From: Flavobacteriales bacterium
GTDB lineage: Bacteria; Bacteroidota; Bacteroidia; Flavobacteriales_D; Parvicellaceae
Direction: 5' to 3'
Length of the DNA stretch: 9,022 bases
NCBI GenBank assembly: GCA_015488785.1
Contig: WFNC01000462.1
Coordinates: 1 to 9,022, forward strand
The notes beneath the pieces were generated by a model. The model ran no database searches, was not told where the DNA came from, and worked only from the letters and a program-made list of their open reading frames with translations. A program made the position numbers and the translations under genes. Position 1 is the first letter of the stretch. Every line of letters begins with the position of its first letter. Shown one piece after another: positions 1 through 7,646 of this stretch.

Positions 1-3000
1 AACTATCTTTACATCCATTAGAAGCAGTTACGATGAAGCGAATGTTGTAGTCTCCTGCCTGATTGATACATAATGTTAGTGTACTGTCATAGTATTCTGT
101 ATTATCTATTTCCCAAAAATTAACAAGTCCATCTCCTGCTGGAGCAGTAGAAAAACTAGTTACATCAAAACATTTATTATCACATTGTTGTACCTCGTAA
201 TTTGCTATTGCAACAGGTTTTGGCATGTTTATGATTACGACAGTGTCAGTATCTGACGGGCATATTCCATTGTTAATAATCCAAAGTAAGGAATAATCTC
301 CAACAATATAATTGTCTGACATTGTATTTTTTATTGTATTATCTCTAAAAGTGGCAATACTTGGATAGGTATAATTTGGGTCGAGCCTCCATTCTCCAGT
401 AGCTGTTCCAACATTACCTTCTCCATTTAGCATTACTGTGTCTAAATCGCAAAGGTATTGGTCAAATCCAGCGTTAGCATTTGGCATATCGTAAGTTGTA
501 ATTTTTACGGTATCAGTTACACTAGGGCAAGAACCATTAGAGACCGTCCAAACTAATTGGTAAGAACCTTCTTCGTAATTATGACTGTTAGAAATGTTTA
601 ATGTATCATCGTCAAAACTAATTGTTGTTTGATTATTAAAGTTAATGTCTTGACTCCAAACACCAGAAGAAGTTCCAATTGGATTAACACTACTAAGTAA
701 TGTTGAATCTAAGTCGCAAAGTTCTATGTCACTCCCTGCTGAAGCAAACGGTGTGTCAAATATAGAAATGATAACAGTATCAGAAATTGGATTACAATTT
801 CCGTTATTAACTTTCCATATTAATTTGTAAACTCCTTCAACGTAGCCTGTTGTATTGGTTGTAGGGTCTAATATATCGTCAAAATTAATAACGGTTGGGT
901 TTGTCCAATTCGTAGGGATTTCCCAGGTTCCTGAAGATAATCCCGTAGTTGGTCTAGCAGATAAATCTAATGTGTAAATAGAACAAAGACTATCGTCTTC
1001 TCCTGCATTAGCAATTGGTTTATCATACGTTAGAATATTGACCGTATCTGTGACAGCATCACAGTTTCCATTAGAAACCGTCCAAATGAATTGATATTCT
1101 CCTTCCAATAAGTGAGTTACCTTTGCATTGTAAGTATTCTCGTCTATAATTAGCGGTGTGTTTTGGTTCGCAAAAGATAAATCTAAAGACCAAAGACCAG
1201 TTGAAGTTCCTATAGGGTCATTTCCATTTAAAAATAGAAGAGTATCTAAGTAAAGAGAATCTTCTCCACAAATGCTTAGGTCTATATTAGCGTCAGAAAC
1301 GGGAGTGTCATAGACATAAATAGCAACGGAATCTATTGAGTCATTACAACTACCATTGGAAACGGTCCAAATAAAATGATAAGTTCCTTCAATTAAATTG
1401 GAAACGCCTGTGACAGGAGAGATAGGATTAGAAAAAACAATTGCAGAAGGGTTGTTGTTTGCCTCAGTCCAAATTCCTGTAGATATTCCTAATGGTGTAG
1501 TTGCTGATAAATTTGTGGTAAAAATATTACATAAACTATCATCTATTCCTGCATTGGAAATTGGTTGGTCAAAAACACTTATTTCAATTGTGTCTCTAGC
1601 TGGCGAACAGGATCCATTTGCAACCTTCCAAATAAAATGATAGATGCCTTCTTGTAAACCGGAAACAGTAGCATTTGAAATCGTATTGTCGTCAAAAAGA
1701 ACCGCTCCTGGGTTTGGATTAGCAAAATTACTTTGTAAACTCCAAACTCCTGTTGATGTCCCCGCTGGTGTATTTGCTTCAAAAAGAGTGTTGTATGTTT
1801 CGCATAAGCTATCATCTAATCCCGCAGTAGAAGTTGGAGGGTCGTAAACTTTGATTAATAATGAGTCATTAACCGCTGGACAAATTCCGTTGTCAATTTC
1901 GAAATAGAGTTTGTAAATTCCTTCTTGTAAATTCCCTATGCTGGGAGTTGGAATCGTAGGGTCTGATATTGTTGCAACTGATGGGTTATTATTGTTTACC
2001 GTCCATGTATATTGATCAACAGGTAATGCTGTAGTTATATCTGGATTTAAAACAGTAGTATAATTCCCACATAAACTGATGTCATCGCCAGCCAATGGAA
2101 GCGGAGTTGGAGTGGTAATAATTACAGCAGTACTAGCTGAAGATTCACATCCATTTGGAGCAGTTACGGTTACGGTGTAAGTCGTCGTTACAGGAGGTCT
2201 AGCAACTGGATTTGAAATTGTAGTGCTAGAAATAGCAAAATCGGGACTCCAAGAATAAGTTCCTCCTCCTGTAGCTGTCAAAAAAGCATCGGGAGTTGCA
2301 CAGCTTGTTGATACTGTTGGTCCTGCAGTTGCTGTTGGTAAATCTTTATCTACGGTTACTGTAATGTCGTCGGTGTTTGTACAGCCATTGGTCCCTATTC
2401 CTGTAACAGTATGAGTTACCGTTGATGTAGCTGATGTAGTAGGATTTCCTATAATAACACTACTTAATCCTGTGGAAGGACTCCAAGAATAAGTATCTCC
2501 TCCGGTAGCATTTAAAACCATTGTTTGGTTGTTACAGTCTAAAGTTACATCAGGTCCTGCATTAATGGTTGGAGGAGCTTTATCAACAGTCACTTCGACT
2601 GTATCTGAATCTTGACATCCGTTTCCATCTGTTATTGTTACAATGTATTCCGTAGTAATCGCTGGATTAGCCAATGGATTTTGAGCTGAAGAATTGTCTA
2701 AACCAAGTGCTGGAGTCCAACTGTAAGAGAAACCAGGAGTTCCTCCTGCGACTGATGCCGATATTGTATTATTAGGAGTTGTACAATCATTAGTTACATC
2801 TGTACTAGCAGTAGCTGTTGGGTATAGGTTTGTTAAGTTTAAAATTAAATTATCAAAATAATAATAGTTATAACATAAACCTCCACTACAAAGTCCCGTA
2901 TTGTTTACTGCGTTGTTACAGTCCGAACCAAAAGCTATTCCTTGAATATTTGAAGTCGGTGTAAATTCTACAGATGCAGTAGTCCAACTAGAAGAAGTTG

Positions 3001-3538
3001 CTGAAACGGTAACACTTGCGAGTACTTGCCAACCATTTGTAGGACTAGGACATCCACTTCCTGTATAGGCAGGAGTCGGACATAAGGTTGTTCCATAAAG
3101 AACCATTGTGTATGATAAATCACTTGTTGCTCCATTAAATACACTTGAAGAACTTCCATTGGCCGCTGCTATATCAAATTGGAAAGTGTAAGACATTCCT
3201 GCTATTAAATTTGAAGAAAGGCAAGAACTAGCATATTGCTTTTGCCCTGTAGATTGGTTTGCTAATCCCAAATATCCTGTTCCAGAAGACGGTACTGGAG
3301 GAGCGTCATAAGTTGAGGCTATGTTTTGAAAACTACAATTGTAATAGTCAGCTGTAAAATCTGATGTTGCTAACCAAGAAGTAGCGTTTGCGATTTGCCT
3401 ATTTGAATTGGGACAATTACTATAGTTTTCTAATCCTGCATTTGGGATTAATGAAGGTATAGCGCACTGAGCCATAAATCTATTTCCTAAACAAAGAAAA
3501 AGAGCTATAATTAAATATTTTATGATGCTTTTGTTCAT
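1..3538 (-). CDS. Giant secreted multi-module PKD/Ig-like surface protein, C-terminus outside the window
   Basis: An uninterrupted minus-strand reading frame runs from the ATG at 3538 to the window edge (1179 codons plus one base). Residues 1-23 form a Sec signal peptide: basic start (K3, K7), hydrophobic core YLIIALFLCLG, probable cleavage at MA|QC. Residues ~24-237 begin with an NAGLE...CPNS pattern and are rich in aromatics, Ser/Thr and Cys. They resemble the N-terminal beta-sandwich (carbohydrate-binding-like) region of many Bacteroidota surface proteins. Residues 240-482 hold three PKD-like modules with YSW and NGC motifs. Residues 483-1111 hold seven modules of ~90 residues, and residue 1112 onward starts a different module. 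By family analogy this is an exported adhesin or matrix-type protein; such proteins often end in a type IX secretion sorting domain, which cannot be seen here. The ligand is unknown. The start follows a leader-like sequence and has no Shine-Dalgarno site. Secreted and modular: sure; adhesin: inference. Confidence 0.9.
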   Translation of the reverse strand, partial: MNKSIIKYLIIALFLCLGNRFMAQCAIPSLIPNAGLENYSNCPNSNRQIANATSWLATSDFTADYYNCSFQNIASTYDAPPVPSSGTGYLGLANQSTGQKQYASSCLSSNLIAGMSYTFQFDIAAANGSSSSVFNGATSDLSYTMVLYGTTLCPTPAYTGSGCPSPTNGWQVLASVTVSATSSSWTTASVEFTPTSNIQGIAFGSDCNNAVNNTGLCSGGLCYNYYYFDNLILNLTNLYPTATASTDVTNDCTTPNNTISASVAGGTPGFSYSWTPALGLDNSSAQNPLANPAITTEYIVTITDGNGCQDSDTVEVTVDKAPPTINAGPDVTLDCNNQTMVLNATGGDTYSWSPSTGLSSVIIGNPTTSATSTVTHTVTGIGTNGCTNTDDITVTVDKDLPTATAGPTVSTSCATPDAFLTATGGGTYSWSPDFAISSTTISNPVARPPVTTTYTVTVTAPNGCESSASTAVIITTPTPLPLAGDDISLCGNYTTVLNPDITTALPVDQYTWTVNNNNPSVATISDPTIPTPSIGNLQEGIYKLYFEIDNGICPAVNDSLLIKVYDPPTSTAGLDDSLCETYNTLFEANTPAGTSTGVWSLQSNFANPNPGAVLFDDNTISNATVSGLQEGIYHFIWKVANGSCSPARDTIEISVFDQPISNAGIDDSLCNIFTTNLSATTPLGISTGIWTEANNNPSAIVFSNPISPVTGVSNLIEGTYHFIWTVSNGSCNDSIDSVAIYVYDTPVSDANIDLSICGEDSLYLDTLLFLNGNDPIGTSTGLWSLDLSFANQNTPLIIDENTYNAKVTHLLEGEYQFIWTVSNGNCDAVTDTVNILTYDKPIANAGEDDSLCSIYTLDLSARPTTGLSSGTWEIPTNWTNPTVINFDDILDPTTNTTGYVEGVYKLIWKVNNGNCNPISDTVIISIFDTPFASAGSDIELCDLDSTLLSSVNPIGTSSGVWSQDINFNNQTTISFDDDTLNISNSHNYEEGSYQLVWTVSNGSCPSVTDTVKITTYDMPNANAGFDQYLCDLDTVMLNGEGNVGTATGEWRLDPNYTYPSIATFRDNTIKNTMSDNYIVGDYSLLWIINNGICPSDTDTVVIINMPKPVAIANYEVQQCDNKCFDVTSFSTAPAGDGLVNFWEIDNTEYYDSTLTLCINQAGDYNIRFIVTASNGCKDS
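206..2092 (-). repeat. Seven tandem ~90-residue protein modules with paired cysteines
   Basis: Seven consecutive modules start at 2092, 1825, 1552, 1291, 1006, 739 and 472 (reading down the minus strand), with lengths of 89, 91, 87, 95, 89, 89 and 89 residues. Each opens with a pattern like AGxDxSLC, continues with PxGTSTGxW about 20 residues later, then EGxYxFIWTVSNGxC, and ends with DTVxIxVYDxP. Every module has one Cys near its start (SLC or equivalent) and one in the NGxC motif, suggesting one disulfide per module in the exported protein. Module 1 is the most divergent: it lacks GTSTG and has YTW in that region. Module 4 carries about six extra residues after its SIC motif. At the DNA level the copies have drifted, so this is a conserved protein repeat and not a recent tandem duplication. 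The fold is probably Ig/PKD-like beta-sandwich (inference). Confidence 0.85.
2093..2821 (-). repeat. Three PKD-like modules in the surface protein
   Basis: Residues 240-327, 328-405 and 406-482 of the large surface protein form three related modules. They share an early Cys (NDC, LDC, TSC), a GG(T/D) turn followed by YSW(T/S)P, a central NP(L/T/V) segment, and a late T(D/N/P)NGC or GTNGC motif. This matches PKD-like/SprB-like repeats of Bacteroidota extracellular proteins, recognised by pattern only. They differ from the seven modules that follow by lacking the GTSTGxW and EGxYxFIW motifs. They may act as a rigid spacer between the N-terminal domain and the longer array (inference). Confidence 0.7.
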
Positions 3539-3724
3539 TAATTACAACTAAAGATATAATCTCGTAAATGTAGATAAAAAGGAGGTAAACTGTATTCTCT
3601 TTTTTTTAACAATTTATTAAGTTATCAAATAGACGCATTATTATAGAAAGGTTGCTTTTTTTAGCTAAAGAATCTTAGACTATTTCAATTTAATACAAGA
3701 ACGCTCAAAATACAATTTAATGAT

Positions 3725-3732
3725 TAACTTTA
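3725..3732 (+). promoter_or_regulatory. Candidate -7 element for hutI
   Basis: TAACTTTA matches the Bacteroidota -7 consensus TAnnTTTG at all but the last base. It would give a 5' leader of about 20 nt before the hutI ATG. No TTG/TTTG is seen 17-23 bp upstream, so the call rests on one short match. The flanking ATTAACTTT string also occurs in the dnaA and nucleotidase promoter candidates. Confidence 0.3.
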
Positions 3733-3757
3733 CATAAACAAAACTTTAAAAATAGAT

Positions 3758-4996
3758 ATGCTAACTTACATAACAAATATTCAACAGTTGAATGGAATTT
3801 TACCTCAGTCAGTTTCTTTTTTGAAAGGAAAGGAAATGAATAAGATTGAAAATATAAAAAATGCATTTTTAGGTATAAAAGAAGGGCTAATTTTTAGTTT
3901 TGGTAAAATGTCAGAAATTCCAACTTTAAAAAAAGGAGAAAAGGTAATTGACGCTTCTAATCGAATGGTTTTTCCGAGTTGGTGTGATTCGCATACGCAT
4001 TTGGTTTTTGCAGCTCCAAGAGAAGGGGAGTTTGTAGATCGAATTAATGGATTGACTTATGAAGAAATTGCATTGAAAGGAGGGGGTATTTTAAACTCTG
4101 CTAAAAAAATAGCGGAGACAAGTGAAGAAGATCTTTTTAATGATGCGCTTGTTCGTTTAAAAGAAATTGAACAATTAGGAACTGGTGCAGTAGAAATAAA
4201 AAGTGGTTACGGATTAAGTTTAGAAGCTGAAATAAAAATGCTCAAAGTTATTAATCGTCTTAAAAAAGCATCTAATTTATTAATTAAAACTACATTCTTA
4301 GGGGCTCATGCTATTCCAAAAATCTATAAAGAAAATAGAACAGCTTATATTGATTTAATTATTGATGGAATGTTGCCTTTAATTGAAAAAGAAAAACTAG
4401 CTGATTTTATTGATGTTTTTTGCGAAACAAATTACTATACACCTGAAGAGACCGATCGGATTCTGGAAGCTGGAATAAAAATAGGACTGAAGCCAAAAAT
4501 ACATGTCAATCAGTTTACTTCTATTGGCGGTATTCAGTCAGGAATTAAGTACGAAGCTTTGTCGGTAGATCATTTAGAGGTCATGACCGAAAAAGATATA
4601 ACGGATATTTCGAATAGTAAAACAATGGCTACTTTACTGCCTTCTTGTTCTTTCTTTTTGAGTATTCCATTTGCGCCTGCAAAAGAGCTGATTGAAAATA
4701 ACCTCCCAATTGCTTTAGCAAGTGATTATAATCCTGGTTCTACACCTTCTGGAAATATGAACTTTGTGGTATCATTAGCGTGTATTAAGATGAAATTAAC
4801 TCCAGAGCAAGCGATAAATGCGGCTACTATAAATGGAGCTTATGCAATGGATTTGAGTGATGAGGTTGGGTCTATTACAGTAGGGAAAAAAGCAAATCTA
4901 TTTATAACAAAGCCCATTAGCTCAATTGCAATGTTGCCTTATTCTTTTGGGAATAATCAAATAGAAACTGTTATTCTAAATGGAGAAATAGCTTAG
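3758..4996 (+). CDS. hutI: Imidazolonepropionase (HutI), histidine degradation
   Basis: HutI is a cytosolic amidohydrolase that opens the ring of 4-imidazolone-5-propanoate to give N-formimidoyl-L-glutamate (EC 3.5.2.7), the third step of histidine breakdown. The 412 residues are full family length. The metal site is visible: H79 and H81 in the SHTH motif after strand one, H249 in KIHVNQF, and D323 in ASDYNPGS, lining up with the B. subtilis zinc ligands H80, H82, H249 and D324. Other family motifs are R88 in APREGEF, GGGI (108-111), KSGYGL (148-153), H184 in LGAHAIP and DHLE (271-274). The usual Glu four residues into the HADE-type motif is Gln252 here. An internal Met27 could start translation, but the first ATG gives the N-terminal beta region expected for the family and lies just after a candidate -7 element. 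No other hut gene is adjacent; it converges on dnaA and shares a terminator with it. Confidence 0.95.
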   Translation: MLTYITNIQQLNGILPQSVSFLKGKEMNKIENIKNAFLGIKEGLIFSFGKMSEIPTLKKGEKVIDASNRMVFPSWCDSHTHLVFAAPREGEFVDRINGLTYEEIALKGGGILNSAKKIAETSEEDLFNDALVRLKEIEQLGTGAVEIKSGYGLSLEAEIKMLKVINRLKKASNLLIKTTFLGAHAIPKIYKENRTAYIDLIIDGMLPLIEKEKLADFIDVFCETNYYTPEETDRILEAGIKIGLKPKIHVNQFTSIGGIQSGIKYEALSVDHLEVMTEKDITDISNSKTMATLLPSCSFFLSIPFAPAKELIENNLPIALASDYNPGSTPSGNMNFVVSLACIKMKLTPEQAINAATINGAYAMDLSDEVGSITVGKKANLFITKPISSIAMLPYSFGNNQIETVILNGEIA

Positions 4997-5018
4997 GGTC
5001 TCTATTCTTTTCTAAAAC

Positions 5019-5055
5019 AAAAAAAGTCGTTTAATTCAATTAAACGACTTTTTTT
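5019..5055. terminator. Bidirectional hairpin terminator between hutI and dnaA
   Basis: A perfect 17-bp stem (5019-5035 with 5039-5055) closes on a 3-nt loop. The core is GTCGTTTAA paired with TTAAACGAC, flanked by A7 on the left and T8 on the right, so an RNA from either strand ends in a U-tract. It lies 22 bp after the hutI stop and about 40 bp after the dnaA stop, as expected for two convergent genes. Confidence 0.9.
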
Positions 5056-5095
5056 TGTTTTGATTATTAATTCTTCATTAATTAAATGAAATGTG

Positions 5096-6529
5096 CTATT
5101 GAATACTTAGTTTTTTGTCTAAATCATTTAAGTAAACTTTAAATTTCTTATCTGTTTCAGAAAGATTATTAACCGTTCTGCAAGCATGTAAAACAGTAGC
5201 ATGATCTTTCCCTCCACAATGCATTCCGATGTTTGCTAAAGAAGATTTCGTCATTTTTTTAGAGAAGAACATTGCAATTTGTCTCGCTTGTACCACTTCT
5301 CTTTTTCTCGTTTTAGATTTCATCAATTCGATAGGTAAATCGAAGTAATCACAAACCACTTTTTGAATGTATTCAATACTAACTTCTCTAGCTGTATTTT
5401 TAACAAATTTATCAATCATTTGTTTTGCTAAGTCAAGCGTAATCGATTTCTTGTTAAGAGAAGATTGAGCGATAAGTGAAATTAAAGCACCTTCTAACTC
5501 TCTAACATTGCTAGAAATACTGTAAGCAAGATATTCTACAACCTCTTTTGGAAGTTCAATACCGTCTGCATACATTTTCTTATTTAGTATGTTTATTCTA
5601 GTTTCTAAATCAGGAACTTGTAAATCTGCCGACAATCCCCATTTGAAACGAGAAAGTAATCGTTGTTCCATTCCTTGTAATTCTACAGGTGCTTTGTCCG
5701 AAGTCAAAATAATTTGCTTTCCTGTTTGGTGTAGGTGATTGAAAATATGGAAGAAAACATCTTGCGTCTTTTCTTTTCCTGAGAAAAACTGAACATCATC
5801 AATAATCAATACATCTACCATTTGATAGAAGTGCATAAAATCATTGGTATTGTTTGTCTTTATTGATTCTACAAATTGTTGCGTAAACTTTTCTGAAGAA
5901 ACATAAAGTACTGTTTTACCAGGGTATCTATTTTTGATAGAAATACCAATAGCATGCGAAAGATGCGTTTTTCCTAAACCAACGTTTCCGTAAATCAATA
6001 AGGGGTTAAAAGCTGTTCCTCCTGGTTTTTCTGCTACTGCATATCCAGCAGAACGAGCTAATCTGTTACAATCTCCTTCTACAAAGTTTTCAAACGAATA
6101 GTTAGGGTTAAGATTAGAATCAATATTCATCTTTCTTAATCCTGGTATAATAAAAGGATTTCTAATTGGATTTTCATTAATGTCCATTGGTACAGATACC
6201 GATGGATTCTTAATTGCCTTCTTGTTAGATGTGGGTATTTTTACGGTATATGGATTCGTATTTCTAGCATTATTATTGTCCATTATAATACTGTATTCCA
6301 ATTTCGCGTCTGGACCGAGTTCCTTTCTTATTATCTTTCTCAACAATACAACGTAATGCTCTTCTAACCACTCGTAAAAAAACTGAGACGGTACTTGAAT
6401 TGTAAGCACGTTACTTTTTAACTTGATAGGTTTGATTGGCACAAACCAAGTTTTGTAAGCTTGCAATGGTACATTGTCGCTAATAACTGACAAACAGTTA
6501 TCCCAAAGTGTTTTTAGGTTTTTACTCAT
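5096..6529 (-). CDS. dnaA: Chromosomal replication initiator protein DnaA
   Basis: DnaA binds origin boxes, oligomerises with ATP, melts the origin and helps load the replicative helicase. The 477 residues show all four domains. Domain I is residues 1-~82 (AYKTWF at 24-29, FFYEWLEEHY at 50-59). A short low-complexity linker follows to ~140. The AAA+ domain III has Walker A GNVGLGKTH (181-189), Walker B LIIDDVQ (241-247), sensor 1 around TSD (276-278), an arginine finger at R294 in LLSRFKWG, and sensor 2 at R343 in NVRELEGA. Domain IV (~380-477) has the basic stretch KSKTRKR (404-410) and the DNA-binding signature GGKDHATVLHAC (439-450). Lys and Ala replace the common Arg and Thr/Ser there, which I believe is typical of flavobacteria. 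The ATG at 6529 gives the standard domain I N-terminus. The gene is monocistronic as far as visible, with a leader of roughly 110 nt from a candidate promoter. dnaN is not adjacent. Confidence 0.98.
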   Translation of the reverse strand: MSKNLKTLWDNCLSVISDNVPLQAYKTWFVPIKPIKLKSNVLTIQVPSQFFYEWLEEHYVVLLRKIIRKELGPDAKLEYSIIMDNNNARNTNPYTVKIPTSNKKAIKNPSVSVPMDINENPIRNPFIIPGLRKMNIDSNLNPNYSFENFVEGDCNRLARSAGYAVAEKPGGTAFNPLLIYGNVGLGKTHLSHAIGISIKNRYPGKTVLYVSSEKFTQQFVESIKTNNTNDFMHFYQMVDVLIIDDVQFFSGKEKTQDVFFHIFNHLHQTGKQIILTSDKAPVELQGMEQRLLSRFKWGLSADLQVPDLETRINILNKKMYADGIELPKEVVEYLAYSISSNVRELEGALISLIAQSSLNKKSITLDLAKQMIDKFVKNTAREVSIEYIQKVVCDYFDLPIELMKSKTRKREVVQARQIAMFFSKKMTKSSLANIGMHCGGKDHATVLHACRTVNNLSETDKKFKVYLNDLDKKLSIQ

Positions 6530-6648
6530 GTTTAATATATGTATTTAATGTGTTTGAAAACAAATTTTTGGTCGAAATTAAAAGAGAGAGATACGGGACG
6601 TTCTTCTTTTTCTTTTCGTTAATTTCAACAATACAAATATCAACAAAA

Positions 6649-6656
6649 CAAAGTTA
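6649..6656 (-). promoter_or_regulatory. Candidate dnaA -7 element
   Basis: On the minus strand TAACTTTG is an exact match to the Bacteroidota -7 consensus TAnnTTTG, about 120 bp upstream of the dnaA ATG. No TTG lies at the preferred 17-23 bp distance; the nearest upstream TTG is only 9 bp away, inside the preceding terminator. A second, weaker box (GATATTTG) sits at 6634-6641. The start site is therefore uncertain. Confidence 0.4.
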
Positions 6657-6658
6657 AT

Positions 6659-6685
6659 AAAAAAACAATTTACCTATTGTTTTTT
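6659..6685 (-). terminator. Terminator of the split 5'-nucleotidase operon
   Basis: A 10-bp perfect stem (6660-6669 with 6676-6685, minus-strand AAAAAACAAT/ATTGTTTTTT) has a 6-nt loop, and a T7 run is read on the minus strand. It begins about 25 bp after the stop of the metallophosphatase gene and ends 2 bp before the dnaA -7 box. The stem has a single G-C pair, so it may be weak. A second inverted pair, TTTACCT/AGGTAAA, spans 6671-6704 and could form an alternative fold. Confidence 0.6.
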
Positions 6686-6710
6686 AATTTTCTTTAACAG
6701 GTAAAAAAGA

Positions 6711-7646
6711 CTAAATTTTGGCATAGTTTTTTGAGAAAAAGCTATTCGCCTCTAAATCAATTTTTTGAGCTTTTTTCTTGTCGAAATAGAAGTCGATACG
6801 ACCTAAATTTAACGCCGCCCATCCAGCTTGATTTATTAAAACTTTTTTATTTTCAGCATTCAAATGAGATTCTGCTTGTGTCAAAAAAGTATGTGTATGT
6901 CCGCCAATAATTAAATCTATATTTTTAGATTTCTTAGCTAACTCCTTGTCAGACAGTTTGTTATCTGAATATTCGAAACCTAAGTGCGAAAGACATACGA
7001 CTAAGTTACACTTTTTTGTGGATTTCAAAATTGCAGCATAGTGATTTGCTTGCTCAATTGGGTCGAGGTAAATTGTTTCTTTATATTGTCTTTTATCAAC
7101 AAGCCCTTTTAGTTTTATTCCTATACCTATTATACCTATTTTTAAACCGTCTTTTTCGATGATTGTATAAGGTGTCGTTTTACCATCTAATACAGTATTT
7201 GAAAAGTCATAATTAGCGCATAAAAAAGGAAAGTTTGCATTAGGCAATACGTTGTTAAATCCATCAATGCCATTGTCAAAATCATGGTTGCCCATTGTTC
7301 CTGCATCGTATCTCATTTGACTCATCAATTTCAACTCCAACTCTCCTCCGTACAAATTAAAGTATGGAGTGCCTTGAAATATATCTCCTGCGTCTAAAAG
7401 CAGCACATTTTCTTCCTCTTTTCTTATTTGATTCACCAAAGTTGCGATTTTAGACATTCCTCCAAGTCCAGGATATTTCCGATGGTTGGTCGGGAAAGGG
7501 TCAACTCTACTGTGCATATCGTTGGTATGTAGTATCGTCAATTTGGTTAAAGGATTGTTGTTTTTCAACAAATCGAATGAACTTAGCGTGCTTATTCCTA
7601 AACTCCCTACAGCTGCTTGTTTTATAAATGATCTTCTATTCTGCAT
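6711..7646 (-). CDS. Tat-exported metallophosphatase half of a split 5'-nucleotidase (UshA family)
   Basis: This is the catalytic N-terminal domain of the UshA/5'-nucleotidase family, which uses two metal ions to hydrolyse phosphate esters such as nucleotides or UDP-sugars outside the cytoplasm. The 311 residues start with a twin-arginine signal (NRRSFIK at 3-9 plus a weakly hydrophobic stretch), so it is probably exported folded through Tat. Metal-site motifs are complete: D43 and H45 in TNDMH, D88 in AGDIFQG, N120 and H121 in GNHDFDNG (H121 and D124 being the expected catalytic pair), H221 in LSHLG, and H250/H252 in GGHTH. The protein ends right after this domain, whereas UshA continues into a substrate-binding domain; that part is encoded by the gene just upstream. 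The ATG overlaps the upstream stop by 11 bp, implying translational coupling. The exact substrate cannot be read from the sequence. Confidence 0.93.
   Translation of the reverse strand: MQNRRSFIKQAAVGSLGISTLSSFDLLKNNNPLTKLTILHTNDMHSRVDPFPTNHRKYPGLGGMSKIATLVNQIRKEEENVLLLDAGDIFQGTPYFNLYGGELELKLMSQMRYDAGTMGNHDFDNGIDGFNNVLPNANFPFLCANYDFSNTVLDGKTTPYTIIEKDGLKIGIIGIGIKLKGLVDKRQYKETIYLDPIEQANHYAAILKSTKKCNLVVCLSHLGFEYSDNKLSDKELAKKSKNIDLIIGGHTHTFLTQAESHLNAENKKVLINQAGWAALNLGRIDFYFDKKKAQKIDLEANSFFSKNYAKI

Noticed and set aside
1398..1847. Two plus-strand open frames (1398-1640 and 1644-1847)
   Set aside because: They are antisense shadows of the repeated surface-protein modules; the similar peptides simply mirror the repeats.
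3549..3556. TATCTTTA on the minus strand as a -7 element for the large surface protein
   Set aside because: It would leave a leader of only about 5-7 nt, lacks the final G and has no -33 partner, so it is too weak to list.
3569..3577. TGTAGATAA, one mismatch from a DnaA box (reverse complement of TTATCCACA)
   Set aside because: A single imperfect box, far from dnaA and without neighbours, does not make an origin; no cluster of boxes was found around dnaA.
3581..3588. GGAGGTAA, a strong Shine-Dalgarno-like string on the plus strand
   Set aside because: No start codon with an open frame follows at a suitable distance, and genes of this phylum rarely use such sites.
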